From Candidatus Rokuibacteriota bacterium (GTDB lineage Bacteria > JAUVQV01): a DNA stretch of 9,117 nucleotides. The DNA lies in the NCBI GenBank assembly GCA_030609125.1, contig JAUWCW010000059.1, forward strand, positions 1 through 9,117, written 5' to 3'. The translations under genes were made by a program, and so were the position numbers. This document shows positions 1-6,272 of the stretch, one piece after another (positions within the stretch are counted from its first letter, which is position 1; the number at the start of each line of letters is the position of its first letter). A model generated the notes under the pieces. It was not told the DNA's origin and ran no database searches. It worked only from the letters and a program-made list of their open reading frames with translations.

Positions 1-982
1 CAATGAAATCGACAACCCCCCACGGCAAGGGGTCCGAAGGCGCCCCCTCCCCGCTCTCCAGGGTGAAGAACGCTCCGGGCTCCACCGCCCTCAGCCCGTC
101 CACGGTCCCCTCGGCGAGCGCACGGACCTCGTCCGGTGTGACTCCGCTGACAACACATTCCGCCTCCCGCGGAATGACGTTGAACTGTGTCCCTCCAGTC
201 AGGGACTGAAGACGCACGCCCCCCCGGCCGCGCAGCTTTTCAAGCAGGCCGGAGGCGGCGGTGACCGCATTGGCCCGCGTATCGTTGATGTCGACTCCGG
301 AGTGCCCCCCCCTCAGGCCGCTCAGGCGCCAGCGGACGACAGGGCCGGAATGAGGGAGCGTCGTCGATTCTCTTGAAAAGCGGGCCGTGACGGCCCGGCC
401 GCCGGCACAGCTGACAATGAAAACACCCTCTTTCTCGCTGTCCAGATTGATGAGGCGGCGGCCCCGCAACATCCCCGCGTCGAGCTTCAAGGCCCCTGTC
501 AGACCCGACTCCTCGTCCACGGTGAAGAGCAGTTCCAGCGGAAGCCTTTCCTCAAGGTCCGCCTCCGCCGCGGCCAGGGCCAGGGCCATGCCGATCCCGT
601 TGTCCGCGCCCAGGGTCGTGCCGGACGCCTCCAGCCATTCTCCCTCGATGCGGAGACGCAGAGGGTCACGGCTGAAGTCGTGCTCGATCCCGGGGTCTTT
701 CTCGCAGACCATGTCCATGTGGGCCTGCAGGATCAATGTTTCCTCCCGGGCAAGGCTCCCGCGGCCCGGGATGCGCATCACCAGGTTCCCCGTCCGGTCC
801 TGCGCCGTCTCCCGGCCCGCCGACCCCGCCACCGCCTTGAGGTGCTCCGCCACTTTCTCCTCACCGCCGGGCGGCCTCGGGATGCCGCTCAGGGCCAGGA
901 AGTGCTTCCAGACACCCCTGGCCTGCGACGACGGAAGCCCACCCAGAATATGCTCGTTCATCTGCGGTTCTTTCTCAGACAT
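1..982 (-). CDS. pepD: Aminoacyl-histidine dipeptidase PepD (peptidase M20C), 5' part, truncated by window edge
   Basis: This is a cytosolic di-zinc dipeptidase of the type that cleaves Xaa-His dipeptides such as carnosine. About 327 residues are visible and the reading frame is open to the left edge, so the C-terminus lies outside. The family signatures are present in order: QAHMDMVCEK (residues 86-95), GTTLGADNGIGM (121-132), FTVDEESGLTGA (153-164) and GGHSGVD (225-231). By family alignment the metal ligands are His88, Asp127, Glu158 and Asp181, and the catalytic pair is Asp90 and Glu157. The spacings of 39, 31 and 23 residues match those I recall for characterised PepD enzymes. The last His ligand would be off-window. 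Two starts are possible, ATG at 982 or ATG at 961. The shorter one gives an N-terminus closer to the family length and leaves a normal leader behind the candidate promoter at 995-1022. The gene diverges from the receiver gene at 1122. The family call is firm; the substrate is inferred. Confidence 0.93.
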   Translation of the reverse strand, partial: MSEKEPQMNEHILGGLPSSQARGVWKHFLALSGIPRPPGGEEKVAEHLKAVAGSAGRETAQDRTGNLVMRIPGRGSLAREETLILQAHMDMVCEKDPGIEHDFSRDPLRLRIEGEWLEASGTTLGADNGIGMALALAAAEADLEERLPLELLFTVDEESGLTGALKLDAGMLRGRRLINLDSEKEGVFIVSCAGGRAVTARFSRESTTLPHSGPVVRWRLSGLRGGHSGVDINDTRANAVTAASGLLEKLRGRGGVRLQSLTGGTQFNVIPREAECVVSGVTPDEVRALAEGTVDGLRAVEPGAFFTLESGEGAPSDPLPWGVVDFI

Positions 983-994
983 TGTATCCGGCCT

Positions 995-1022
995 ATTGTG
1001 CGCCGGGCCTGCTCGCTGTCAA
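995..1022 (-). promoter_or_regulatory. Candidate sigma-70 promoter for pepD
   Basis: On the minus strand a perfect -35 box TTGACA (1022-1017) is followed after 16 bases by CACAAT (1000-995), which matches the -10 consensus at 4 of 6 positions. Transcription would begin near 988. That is only about 6 bases before the ATG at 982 but about 27 before the ATG at 961, which favours the downstream start. The call is based on pattern only; the -10 is weak. Confidence 0.4.
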
Positions 1023-1075
1023 GGAGAGGGGGGGCACAGGAGTTGCGGGGAACCTCGTCTTTTTGTCTCGTGCAA

Positions 1076-1096
1076 AGGATCATAATGTGAGATCCT
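1076..1096 (+). promoter_or_regulatory. Possible -10 box inside a short inverted repeat, upstream of the receiver gene
   Basis: CATAAT at 1081-1086 matches the -10 consensus at 5 of 6 positions and would place the transcript start near 1093, upstream of a good ribosome site (GAGGAG, 1108-1113). It sits inside a perfect 6-base inverted repeat, AGGATC-N9-GATCCT (1076-1081 and 1091-1096). A repressor bound there would cover the -10. No convincing -35 box is visible about 17 bases upstream, where the sequence is T-rich, so the promoter may depend on an activator or may be a chance match. Confidence 0.28.
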
Positions 1097-1121
1097 ATTG
1101 CTGCCACGAGGAGCGCGGGAG

Positions 1122-1715
1122 ATGAAATTCGAATTCTGCTGGGAGTACAAGAAGTGTGACAAAGCCTGTCCGGTGAGGGAGTCTCGCTCCATCTTCTGCT
1201 GGCGCATCGCCCAGAAGGAGAGCCTGTGTCATCCCGACGTCTGCCGTCAGTGCGGCTACCGGCGCAACTGGTTCAGCCACACGTACAGCCTCCAGGAGTT
1301 CATCAGGGAGCACGACAAGGAGCGGGGGCGCCCGAAAGCGCCGAGGATTCTCGCCATCGACGATGAGCCGAACTTCCTCTTCGCCCTGGAGGAGACGATC
1401 CTGGGCCGCGGGTACAACTGCCTGACCGCCGTTGACGGTGAGGAAGGGCTCTTTTTCGCCCAGGAGACCATGCCGGACCTGATCGTCACCGACGTTCTCA
1501 TGCCGAAGATCCACGGCTACGACCTCTGCCGGGCCCTCAGGGCGGACCCGAGAACGGTTCGCACACCCATTGTCATCGTTTCAGTCCGGGCCGCCCAGAA
1601 AGACATCGAAGAGGGCCTCGCCGCGGGGGCTTCGGCCTATCTGGTCAAACCCCTGCGGCCCGACCAGCTGCAGAAGAGCATCGCCGATCTTCTTCCCCTG
1701 GAAAAACACGAATGA
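1122..1715 (+). CDS. Receiver-only response regulator with N-terminal eight-cysteine (CW...CW) module
   Basis: The protein has 197 residues. The ATG at 1122 is preceded by GAGGAG with 8 bases of spacing; a TTG at 1098 in the same frame has no such site. Residues 1-55 hold Cys6-Trp7, Cys12, Cys16, Cys26-Trp27, Cys36, Cys41 and Cys44. This resembles the Cys/Trp-rich N-terminal modules seen on many deltaproteobacterial signalling proteins and probably binds a metal or an Fe-S cluster, which is inference. Residues 75-195 are a complete CheY-like receiver: acidic pair Asp80-Asp81, phospho-acceptor Asp124 (in TDVLMP), Ser154 at the switch position and Lys176 followed by Pro. There is no DNA-binding or enzymatic output domain, so it probably acts by protein contact, or by joining phosphorylation to whatever the cysteines sense. 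It leads a probable two-gene unit with the MOSC gene. The nearest kinase gene in the window is the convergent one ending at 2734. The receiver assignment is secure; the Cys-module function is unknown. Confidence 0.9.
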   Translation: MKFEFCWEYKKCDKACPVRESRSIFCWRIAQKESLCHPDVCRQCGYRRNWFSHTYSLQEFIREHDKERGRPKAPRILAIDDEPNFLFALEETILGRGYNCLTAVDGEEGLFFAQETMPDLIVTDVLMPKIHGYDLCRALRADPRTVRTPIVIVSVRAAQKDIEEGLAAGASAYLVKPLRPDQLQKSIADLLPLEKHE

Positions 1716-1719
1716 CCGT

Positions 1720-2466
1720 GTGAATACGGTGGAGCCTGGCTCGGTCCGATCCTGGAAGCTCTGTCGCGAAACCGTCCAAACCCAAGATTCACCCAATCAG
1801 TGGATTGACAAGGCGAGAGAATTCACCATTGAATCGCTGAACATAGGTCTGCCCGCGAAGGAGCTTTTCCACGGCCGGGAAGTTACAACGGCGATCTGCA
1901 GGAAACCGGTTCAGGGCCCGCTGAATCTCGGCAGGCTGGGCTTCGAGGGTGACGGCGTTGCCGACCTGAAACACCACGGGGGCTCGGACAAGGCCGTATG
2001 TGTCTACAGTGTGGAACATTATCCCTTCTGGGAGAAGGCTCTTGGAGTCACCCTGCCCCCGGCGCCCTTCGGCGAAAACCTCTCTGTGTCGGGCCTTCAT
2101 GAAGACGACGTCTGCGTCGGCGACATCTTTCAGCTGGGAACGGCCGAGGTGCAGGTAAGCCAGCCCCGGCAGCCCTGCCGAACACTCGCAGCACGGTACG
2201 GCCGGAACGACATGACAAAGCTGGTCGTCAATTCGGGCCGTACCGGATTCTACCTGAAGGTGCTGAAAGAGGGGGCCGTGCAGAGGGGCGACAGGCTGGT
2301 TCTCAGGGAGAGGGATCCGAGGAGAGTGCCCATCTCCTTCGCCAACCGCATTTTCCATCACGACAGGGATAACCGCAGCGGCATCGACAGGGTCCTCGCG
2401 GTGCCGGCCCTTTCCGAATCGTGGCGGAAGTCTTTTCGGAAGCTGCAGTCCACGACTCATCCATGA
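1720..2466 (+). CDS. MOSC-domain protein, YiiM type
   Basis: MOSC domains are the sulfur-carrier fold of molybdenum-cofactor sulfurases. YiiM-type members support molybdenum-dependent reduction of N-hydroxylated bases in E. coli. With the GTG at 1720 the protein has 248 residues. Its core reads SLNIGLP (39-45), LKHHGGSDKAV (83-93), FGENLS (117-122) and SQPRQPC (147-153). Cys153 is the conserved MOSC cysteine that would carry the sulfur or bind the cofactor. The C-terminal LSESWRKSF is also typical of YiiM relatives. The start is uncertain. Family homology begins only around residue 36, where no ATG, GTG or TTG occurs in frame; an ATT at 1828 lies exactly where the usual initiator Met would be. 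GTG codons at 1720 and 1729 are the nearest standard starts and both have weak ribosome sites. The GTG at 1720 lies 4 bases past the receiver stop, suggesting co-transcription. The sulfur-carrier role is inferred from the family. Confidence 0.87.
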   Translation: MNTVEPGSVRSWKLCRETVQTQDSPNQWIDKAREFTIESLNIGLPAKELFHGREVTTAICRKPVQGPLNLGRLGFEGDGVADLKHHGGSDKAVCVYSVEHYPFWEKALGVTLPPAPFGENLSVSGLHEDDVCVGDIFQLGTAEVQVSQPRQPCRTLAARYGRNDMTKLVVNSGRTGFYLKVLKEGAVQRGDRLVLRERDPRRVPISFANRIFHHDRDNRSGIDRVLAVPALSESWRKSFRKLQSTTHP

Positions 2467-2733
2467 GCATCGGCCGGCTGATCAAAGCCGCGGATGAAGC
2501 TCTCTGACACCTCTTTTCGCACAGGGCACCGCTCGAGTATCGGACGTCGGCCTCCAAATCTGGAGATGACTGCCGGTCCGATGTCGAAGGCGCCCCTGAA
2601 CGTCCTTTGGCAATGATCCCCCCCGGGCGGTGACGGATGTAGATTCGGCGGGGATTGGTGCGCCTGGTTTCGCGGCTTTTCGGGAGGCGACCGGCACGTT
2701 ATACGAAAAGGAAGCTGCTGTTGCCGTCTCGCA
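2467..2733. other. Convergent intergenic spacer without a recognisable gene
   Basis: This spacer lies between the tail-to-tail MOSC and histidine kinase genes. I find no convincing Rho-independent terminator (GC stem plus T-run) on either strand. Open frames here are short, lack family motifs and extend into the kinase antisense strand. The only coding hint is the 14-codon ATG frame at 2463-2507, which overlaps the MOSC stop and resembles the tail of a GGDEF domain. Confidence 0.5.
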
Positions 2734-4509
2734 TCAGCACATGGGCAACGTCACCTCGACGGCGCTCCCCAGGCCGATCCCCTTTGACTCCACCCGGATG
2801 CTTCCGCCCAGGTCCCCGACGATGCGCTTGCATATGGTCAGGCCGACACCGCTGCCCTCGGCCGATGCCGTGGCCTGAAAGAAGCGGGAGAAGATTCTCT
2901 CCTGGACCTCCCGGCTCATGCCGATGCCGTTGTCCTCGATCTTCACAATGACGTTTTCATTCTGCGTCCGGGCTGAAATGGAAATTTTCGGCAACCCTTC
3001 ACGGCGCTGGAATTTTATGGCGTTGCTGAGGAGGTTCGAGAGCACGTGCCAAAGCATTTCGATGTCGCTGGACATGGAGATTTCCGGCATAGTCGCGGAA
3101 ACGGCGATGCCGCCGGTCTCGATGCTATCGGCATAGTCCTCCAGCACTTTCTCCACCAGCTTGTCGAGTCGGAACGGTTCCCTGCTGTACTGACGGCCTC
3201 CGGACTCGAGGCGGGCAAGGCTGAGAAGATTGCGAATGACGCTCTCCTGGCGCCGGACACTTTCCTGCATGACGGAAAAGGCCCTCCGCTCAACTTCGGT
3301 GGTGCGGCTGTTCCCCAGCAGGGGACGAAGAATTTCCAGCTGCATGGCGTGCTTGGCTACCGGCGTCTTCAGCTCGTGAGAGACGTCGCGGAGAAGCGCG
3401 TCCTTCATCCGGTCGATCTTTCTCAGTTCCTCGTTCTGCCGCTCCAGGGAGTCCCTGGCCCTCTGCAGGACCTCTTCGGCTTCTTTTCGCTTCGTGATGT
3501 CCCGTTCGATGGAGATGATGTACGACCTGCCCTTGACGGACACCAACTGCCCGGACACTTCGAGAGGGAATGTCGACTTGTCCTTGCGGACGTGATATAC
3601 CTCGAAAGACAACCTCTCCCCGGACATCAGGGCCCTGGCCCTTTCCTTGATCTTCGCCCTGTTCGGAGTGTCGTCCAGCGAGGAGATCGGCATGCCTACC
3701 ATCTCCTCCTGGCTGTACCCGTGCATTCGGCACGCCGACTCGTTCGCCTCGACTATTACAGGACCGCCGGTCGCCGATGGGTCGAGCAGAAGCACACCGT
3801 CCGCCGCGCTGGCGACGATGCCGCGGTATCGCTCCTCGCTTTCCTTCAGGTGCTCTTCCGCCCTGATGCGGTCTCCGATTTCCTGCTCAAGGTCTTCGTT
3901 CGCGTGGTTCAAGTCGGCTGTGCGGGTCTGTACGCGCTCCTCGAGGGTGAGGTTGAGGGTGTGCACCTCGTCGAAGAGCTTCTGCATGGGGATGATCGCC
4001 GTGCGGCGGAGCGTGATCCACAACACCATCCCCATGGCCACGGTGAACACGGCGAAGGAAAGAATGTTCCTCCGGATCACTTTTTCCGACTCGTGCGCAA
4101 AGATGTCGAAGTTCTCCGTGAGCTGCAGGGTGGCAAGGACCCGGCCGTCGTGGCGGATCTGCCTTGTCACCATCACGGGATTTGGATAGGGTCTGGAGGC
4201 TTCGCGGCTGAACTCCGAAAAGACGAAGCCGTTCGGCGCCACCGCCTTGATGTCCAGCACCCTGGCATTCTCATCCCCCCAGTAAGTGACGGTCTCCCTG
4301 ATAGTGGAATAGTCGTGGCGGATCATGGCCTCGCGAATGAGGCTTCCGAGCATATCCAGGTACCGCGCGGCGTCCTCGGCCGCAATCTCGAGAATTTCCC
4401 CCCGGAGCTGCACCAGCGGGATGACGGCGGCAATAGCGAGAAAGACGACCAGGACGAGGACGAAGGAATAAAGGGCCCGGAACTGCCGAATACCGGAGGT
4501 CTTTTTCAT
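2734..4509 (-). CDS. Membrane-bound PAS sensor histidine kinase
   Basis: This inner-membrane kinase of 591 residues should autophosphorylate in response to a signal and pass the phosphate to a response regulator. Domains in order are: TM1 about 12-33; a periplasmic region of about 115 residues (34-148) with a small Cache-like look (IKAVAPNGFVFSEF); TM2 about 149-167; a coiled coil about 175-225; a PAS domain about 226-340 ending in the usual DITKRKEAEE; HisKA with DVSHELKTP and phospho-acceptor His378; and HATPase_c with N-box SNLLSNAIKF (491-500), G1 box DNGIGM (526-531), F-box FSRFFQ (540-545) and G2 box GSGVGL (552-557). All catalytic boxes are intact. No canonical HAMP is obvious after TM2. 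The start codon overlaps the stop of the upstream binding-protein gene as ATGA, so the two are probably translationally coupled and the binding protein may present the ligand. No response regulator gene lies in this operon; the receiver gene at 1122 is a possible partner. The ligand is unknown. Confidence 0.95.
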   Translation of the reverse strand: MKKTSGIRQFRALYSFVLVLVVFLAIAAVIPLVQLRGEILEIAAEDAARYLDMLGSLIREAMIRHDYSTIRETVTYWGDENARVLDIKAVAPNGFVFSEFSREASRPYPNPVMVTRQIRHDGRVLATLQLTENFDIFAHESEKVIRRNILSFAVFTVAMGMVLWITLRRTAIIPMQKLFDEVHTLNLTLEERVQTRTADLNHANEDLEQEIGDRIRAEEHLKESEERYRGIVASAADGVLLLDPSATGGPVIVEANESACRMHGYSQEEMVGMPISSLDDTPNRAKIKERARALMSGERLSFEVYHVRKDKSTFPLEVSGQLVSVKGRSYIISIERDITKRKEAEEVLQRARDSLERQNEELRKIDRMKDALLRDVSHELKTPVAKHAMQLEILRPLLGNSRTTEVERRAFSVMQESVRRQESVIRNLLSLARLESGGRQYSREPFRLDKLVEKVLEDYADSIETGGIAVSATMPEISMSSDIEMLWHVLSNLLSNAIKFQRREGLPKISISARTQNENVIVKIEDNGIGMSREVQERIFSRFFQATASAEGSGVGLTICKRIVGDLGGSIRVESKGIGLGSAVEVTLPMC

Positions 4510-5369
4510 GGCGTGATTTCGACCCGGTCAGATTCATTGAGTATTCTCCGCAGGAGATCATAGTCCCTGTCGTCGACAGGGACGAGGTTCGTTCCCGAAT
4601 CCTTTATGGACCTGAGGGCCCGCAGGCCCTCGGGTTTCCTGACGATGCCCAGGAGAGAGGCTCGCAGCGCCTCGACCGTCTCCGGGGACTGGCGGGAGGA
4701 GGCGACGAAGAGGTGTTCCGGGATCGGGGGCGTCATGGCGAGAGCCCGCGCCCCCTTCTGGGAGAACTTCTGAAAAGTCTCCTCCTTGACGGCGCCGGCA
4801 TCAAACTCTCCGATGAGCACCGCAAGGGCGACGTTGTCGTGATTTTTCAGGAAACTGTAGCCGGCCAGCCTGTCAATGCCCACTCCCGCCTGCTTCATGA
4901 CATGATGGGGCACGATGAATCCCATGGTCGAAGAGGGGCCGACAAACGCGAAGCGCTTCCCGGCCAGCTCTCCGAGCTCCCGGATCGGGCTGTCTTCCCG
5001 GACGAAAATCGCACCCTGGAAAGAGGGCTCCCCATCCACCTCCAGCTTGGCCAGGAGGGGCACCTCCCCGTGCTTCTCAACGAGACGAACATAGGAAACC
5101 GGACCCATGTAGGCTATGTCGTATGCTCCCGCAGCGACACTCTCGATGTGGGCCTCGTAGTCGCGGGAAATCTCGAGATGAACGGGACGGCCGACTTCGC
5201 GGCTCAGGTAGCCGGCGACGGGGCCGAATTTCTGCACCAACTTCGTGGACGGCAGAAAGGGGTGAACTCCGAGAATCAGGGCTTTACCGGCGACAGCCGT
5301 GGAGGGGCGGAGAATCGCCAGTGTCAGGACGGCTGTCAGGAGCAGCCCGCCAAGCTTCGGTCTTCTCAC
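4506..5369 (-). CDS. PhnD-like periplasmic substrate-binding protein, probable sensor partner of the kinase
   Basis: This belongs to the phosphate/phosphite/phosphonate-binding (PhnD, PF12974-like) family. I chose the GTG at 5369, which gives 287 residues. It follows a good ribosome site (5374-5380) and gives a classic signal peptide: RRPK, a hydrophobic stretch LLLTAVLTLAIL, then a small-residue cleavage region STAVAG near residue 28. A longer frame from 5495 would bury that signal behind 42 residues. Typical segments are ILGVHPFLP (32-40), the stretch from DYEAHIES to AYMGPVSY (70-93), GPSSTMGF (144-151), where Ser/Thr side chains line the anion pocket in relatives, and HDNVALAVLIGEFDAGAV (177-194). 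No ABC permease or ATPase gene is adjacent. Instead the next gene is a histidine kinase with an ATGA overlap, so a ligand-sensing role is more likely than transport. Whether the ligand is a phosphonate, phosphite, another anion or something else cannot be read from sequence. Confidence 0.88.
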   Translation of the reverse strand: MRRPKLGGLLLTAVLTLAILRPSTAVAGKALILGVHPFLPSTKLVQKFGPVAGYLSREVGRPVHLEISRDYEAHIESVAAGAYDIAYMGPVSYVRLVEKHGEVPLLAKLEVDGEPSFQGAIFVREDSPIRELGELAGKRFAFVGPSSTMGFIVPHHVMKQAGVGIDRLAGYSFLKNHDNVALAVLIGEFDAGAVKEETFQKFSQKGARALAMTPPIPEHLFVASSRQSPETVEALRASLLGIVRKPEGLRALRSIKDSGTNLVPVDDRDYDLLRRILNESDRVEITP

Positions 5370-5373
5370 GTTG

Positions 5374-5380
5374 CACCTCA
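5374..5380 (-). promoter_or_regulatory. Ribosome binding site fixing the GTG start of the binding-protein gene
   Basis: TGAGGTG on the minus strand ends 4 bases before the GTG at 5369, with the GAGG core 6 bases away. No comparable site serves the upstream ATG at 5495. This, with the signal peptide that follows immediately, decides the start. Confidence 0.6.
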
Positions 5381-5599
5381 CTGCATTATAAACCAACTCA
5401 AACCGCTCTGCCGCGGCCTGCCCGATACCGGCTCCCGGACAGCTCCGGCGGGCATTCGCACCGGGACGCATGGAGTGCGTTACAGGCCGACCCATCTTTC
5501 ACAACACCTTGATATTCGCCGAAGGAGGGAATGCACCGCTCCCCTGCCCTTTCAGACAGCGGAGCTGACAACCAGGAAAAGGGACGGGGGGCGAGACGG

Positions 5600-6052
5600 T
5601 CAGGTCTTGACCACGAGCACCGAGCAGGGAGCCTCGTTGATGACCTTGGCCGTGACGCTTCCCATGAAGAACTTCTTGAGGCCCTTCTTCACGCCGTGCT
5701 TACCCATGACTATCATGTCCGCGCCGACCTTCGTGGCCTCTTCGATGACGAACTGGGCCGGGTCCTCGCCGGTGTGGACCACCGTCTCGCAGTTCAGCCC
5801 CTTTTTCGTCGCCGCCGCCTTCACCCCCTCAAGGATTTCTCTGGCCCTGGCGGAAGCCTTTTCCACGAGTTGGGGCGCCAGGGAAGCATATTCCGGATTG
5901 GCCTCAACGACGGAGAGAGCGTAGATTTTCGTGGAACAGGCACTGGCAAGATTGAAGGCCTGACTCATGGCGGCCATGCTGTACTCTGAGCCGTCAGTGG
6001 CAAAAAGCAGGGTCTTTAAAGTAGTTATCGGACACACATTGTATTTCACCAT
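5600..6052 (-). CDS. Universal stress protein (UspA family)
   Basis: This is a single-domain cytosolic Usp protein of 150 residues, a normal length for the family. It starts at ATG 6052, chosen over an upstream in-frame ATG at 6112 because GGAGGT lies 7 bases upstream and the family fold begins directly after it (TLLFATDGSEYS, 11-22). Asp20 is the conserved nucleotide-contacting acid. The C-terminal nucleotide loop reads GKHG (117-120), GL (124-125) and MGS (130-132), followed by VTAKVINEAPCSVLVV, as in ATP-binding Usp proteins. The loop has 10 residues between the second Gly and the Gly-Ser, where the usual G-2X-G-9X-G(S/T) motif has 9, so ATP binding is likely but not certain. The gene is alone: divergent from the cyclase at 6273, and separated by 230 bases from the binding-protein gene downstream on the same strand. 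Usp proteins typically respond to starvation or respiratory stress; the trigger here is not visible. Confidence 0.94.
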   Translation of the reverse strand: MVKYNVCPITTLKTLLFATDGSEYSMAAMSQAFNLASACSTKIYALSVVEANPEYASLAPQLVEKASARAREILEGVKAAATKKGLNCETVVHTGEDPAQFVIEEATKVGADMIVMGKHGVKKGLKKFFMGSVTAKVINEAPCSVLVVKT

Positions 6053-6059
6053 GTTCCTG

Positions 6060-6065
6060 ACCTCC
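6060..6065 (-). promoter_or_regulatory. Strong ribosome binding site of the universal stress protein gene
   Basis: GGAGGT on the minus strand, 7 bases before the ATG at 6052, is a near-perfect Shine-Dalgarno sequence. It rules out the longer reading from 6112, whose 20 extra residues have no family counterpart. Confidence 0.8.
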
Positions 6066-6100
6066 CCATCCCTTTTTTGATAGCCGCGGCTTTTTGCGGT

Positions 6101-6144
6101 CTCCCGGCGCACCGCCTTCTGCCGGGAGGACTCCCGGATCCGGG
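6101..6144. repeat. Cluster of overlapping inverted repeats between the stress protein and cyclase genes
   Basis: Four GC-rich arms lie in a row. CTCCCGGC (6101-6108) pairs perfectly with GCCGGGAG (6121-6128) across a 12-base loop. The second arm also pairs with the next: CCGGGAG-GA-CTCCCGG (6122-6137) is a 7-base-arm palindrome. The third arm also forms CCCGGATCCGGG (6133-6144), a perfect 12-base palindrome. The arms share bases, so the pairings exclude one another. The cluster lies in the untranslated region 49-92 bases upstream of the stress protein start and 129-172 bases upstream of the cyclase start. It could be an operator array, a switchable RNA leader for the stress protein, or a chance result of high GC. 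There is no T-run beside it, so it is not a standard terminator. Confidence 0.5.
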
Positions 6145-6236
6145 GGGCGCATGCGGCGTGTGATCATCAAACCACAGGGAGCGCAGTGGTGTCAAGAAAG
6201 GGTGCGGGCCCGAATACCCATCCCCGAAACAGGCGA

Positions 6237-6264
6237 TTGACAGGGAGCCGCGCTCAGGCAGAAT
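6237..6264 (+). promoter_or_regulatory. Candidate sigma-70 promoter for the adenylate cyclase gene
   Basis: A perfect -35 box TTGACA (6237-6242) is followed after 16 bases by CAGAAT (6259-6264), 4 of 6 matches to the -10 consensus. The same arrangement is seen upstream of pepD. Transcription would start near 6271, about 2 bases before the ATG at 6273, so the mRNA would be nearly leaderless. The possible ribosome site (AGGG, 6265-6268) is weak and would lie outside that transcript. The match may be chance. Confidence 0.35.
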
Positions 6265-6272
6265 AGGGTTGG

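Noticed and set aside
2630-2878. A plus-strand frame crossing the spacer and the kinase 3' end
   Set aside because: Most of it is antisense to the kinase ATPase domain, and I see no ribosome site or motif to support it.
3046-4563. A 505-codon open frame on the plus strand
   Set aside because: It runs antisense to the histidine kinase, whose domains are all intact; it is a by-product of high GC and shows no family motifs.
5385-5390. A perfect TATAAT on the minus strand just before the binding-protein gene
   Set aside because: It would start transcription inside the ribosome site 9 bases before the GTG, and the position 17 bases upstream (CGGCAG) is not a -35 box. Probably a chance match.
4713-5989. 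Long plus-strand frames antisense to the binding-protein and stress protein genes
   Set aside because: No recognisable motifs, and the minus-strand genes account fully for this stretch.
6077-6095. AGCCGCGGCT followed by a T-run as a plus-strand terminator
   Set aside because: The palindrome has no loop, so any RNA stem would be about 3 bp, and there is no plus-strand gene upstream to terminate.
6107-6125. A sigma-54 promoter (GG-N10-GC) on the minus strand before the stress protein gene
   Set aside because: The GG to GC spacing is 11 rather than 10, and the surrounding bases do not match TGGCAC-N5-TTGC.
6159-6176. CRP-like site: TGTG and CACA half-sites upstream of the cyclase gene
   Set aside because: The half-sites are 10 bases apart; CRP needs 8 between TGTG and CACA (TGTGA-N6-TCACA), and the inner A/T positions do not fit.
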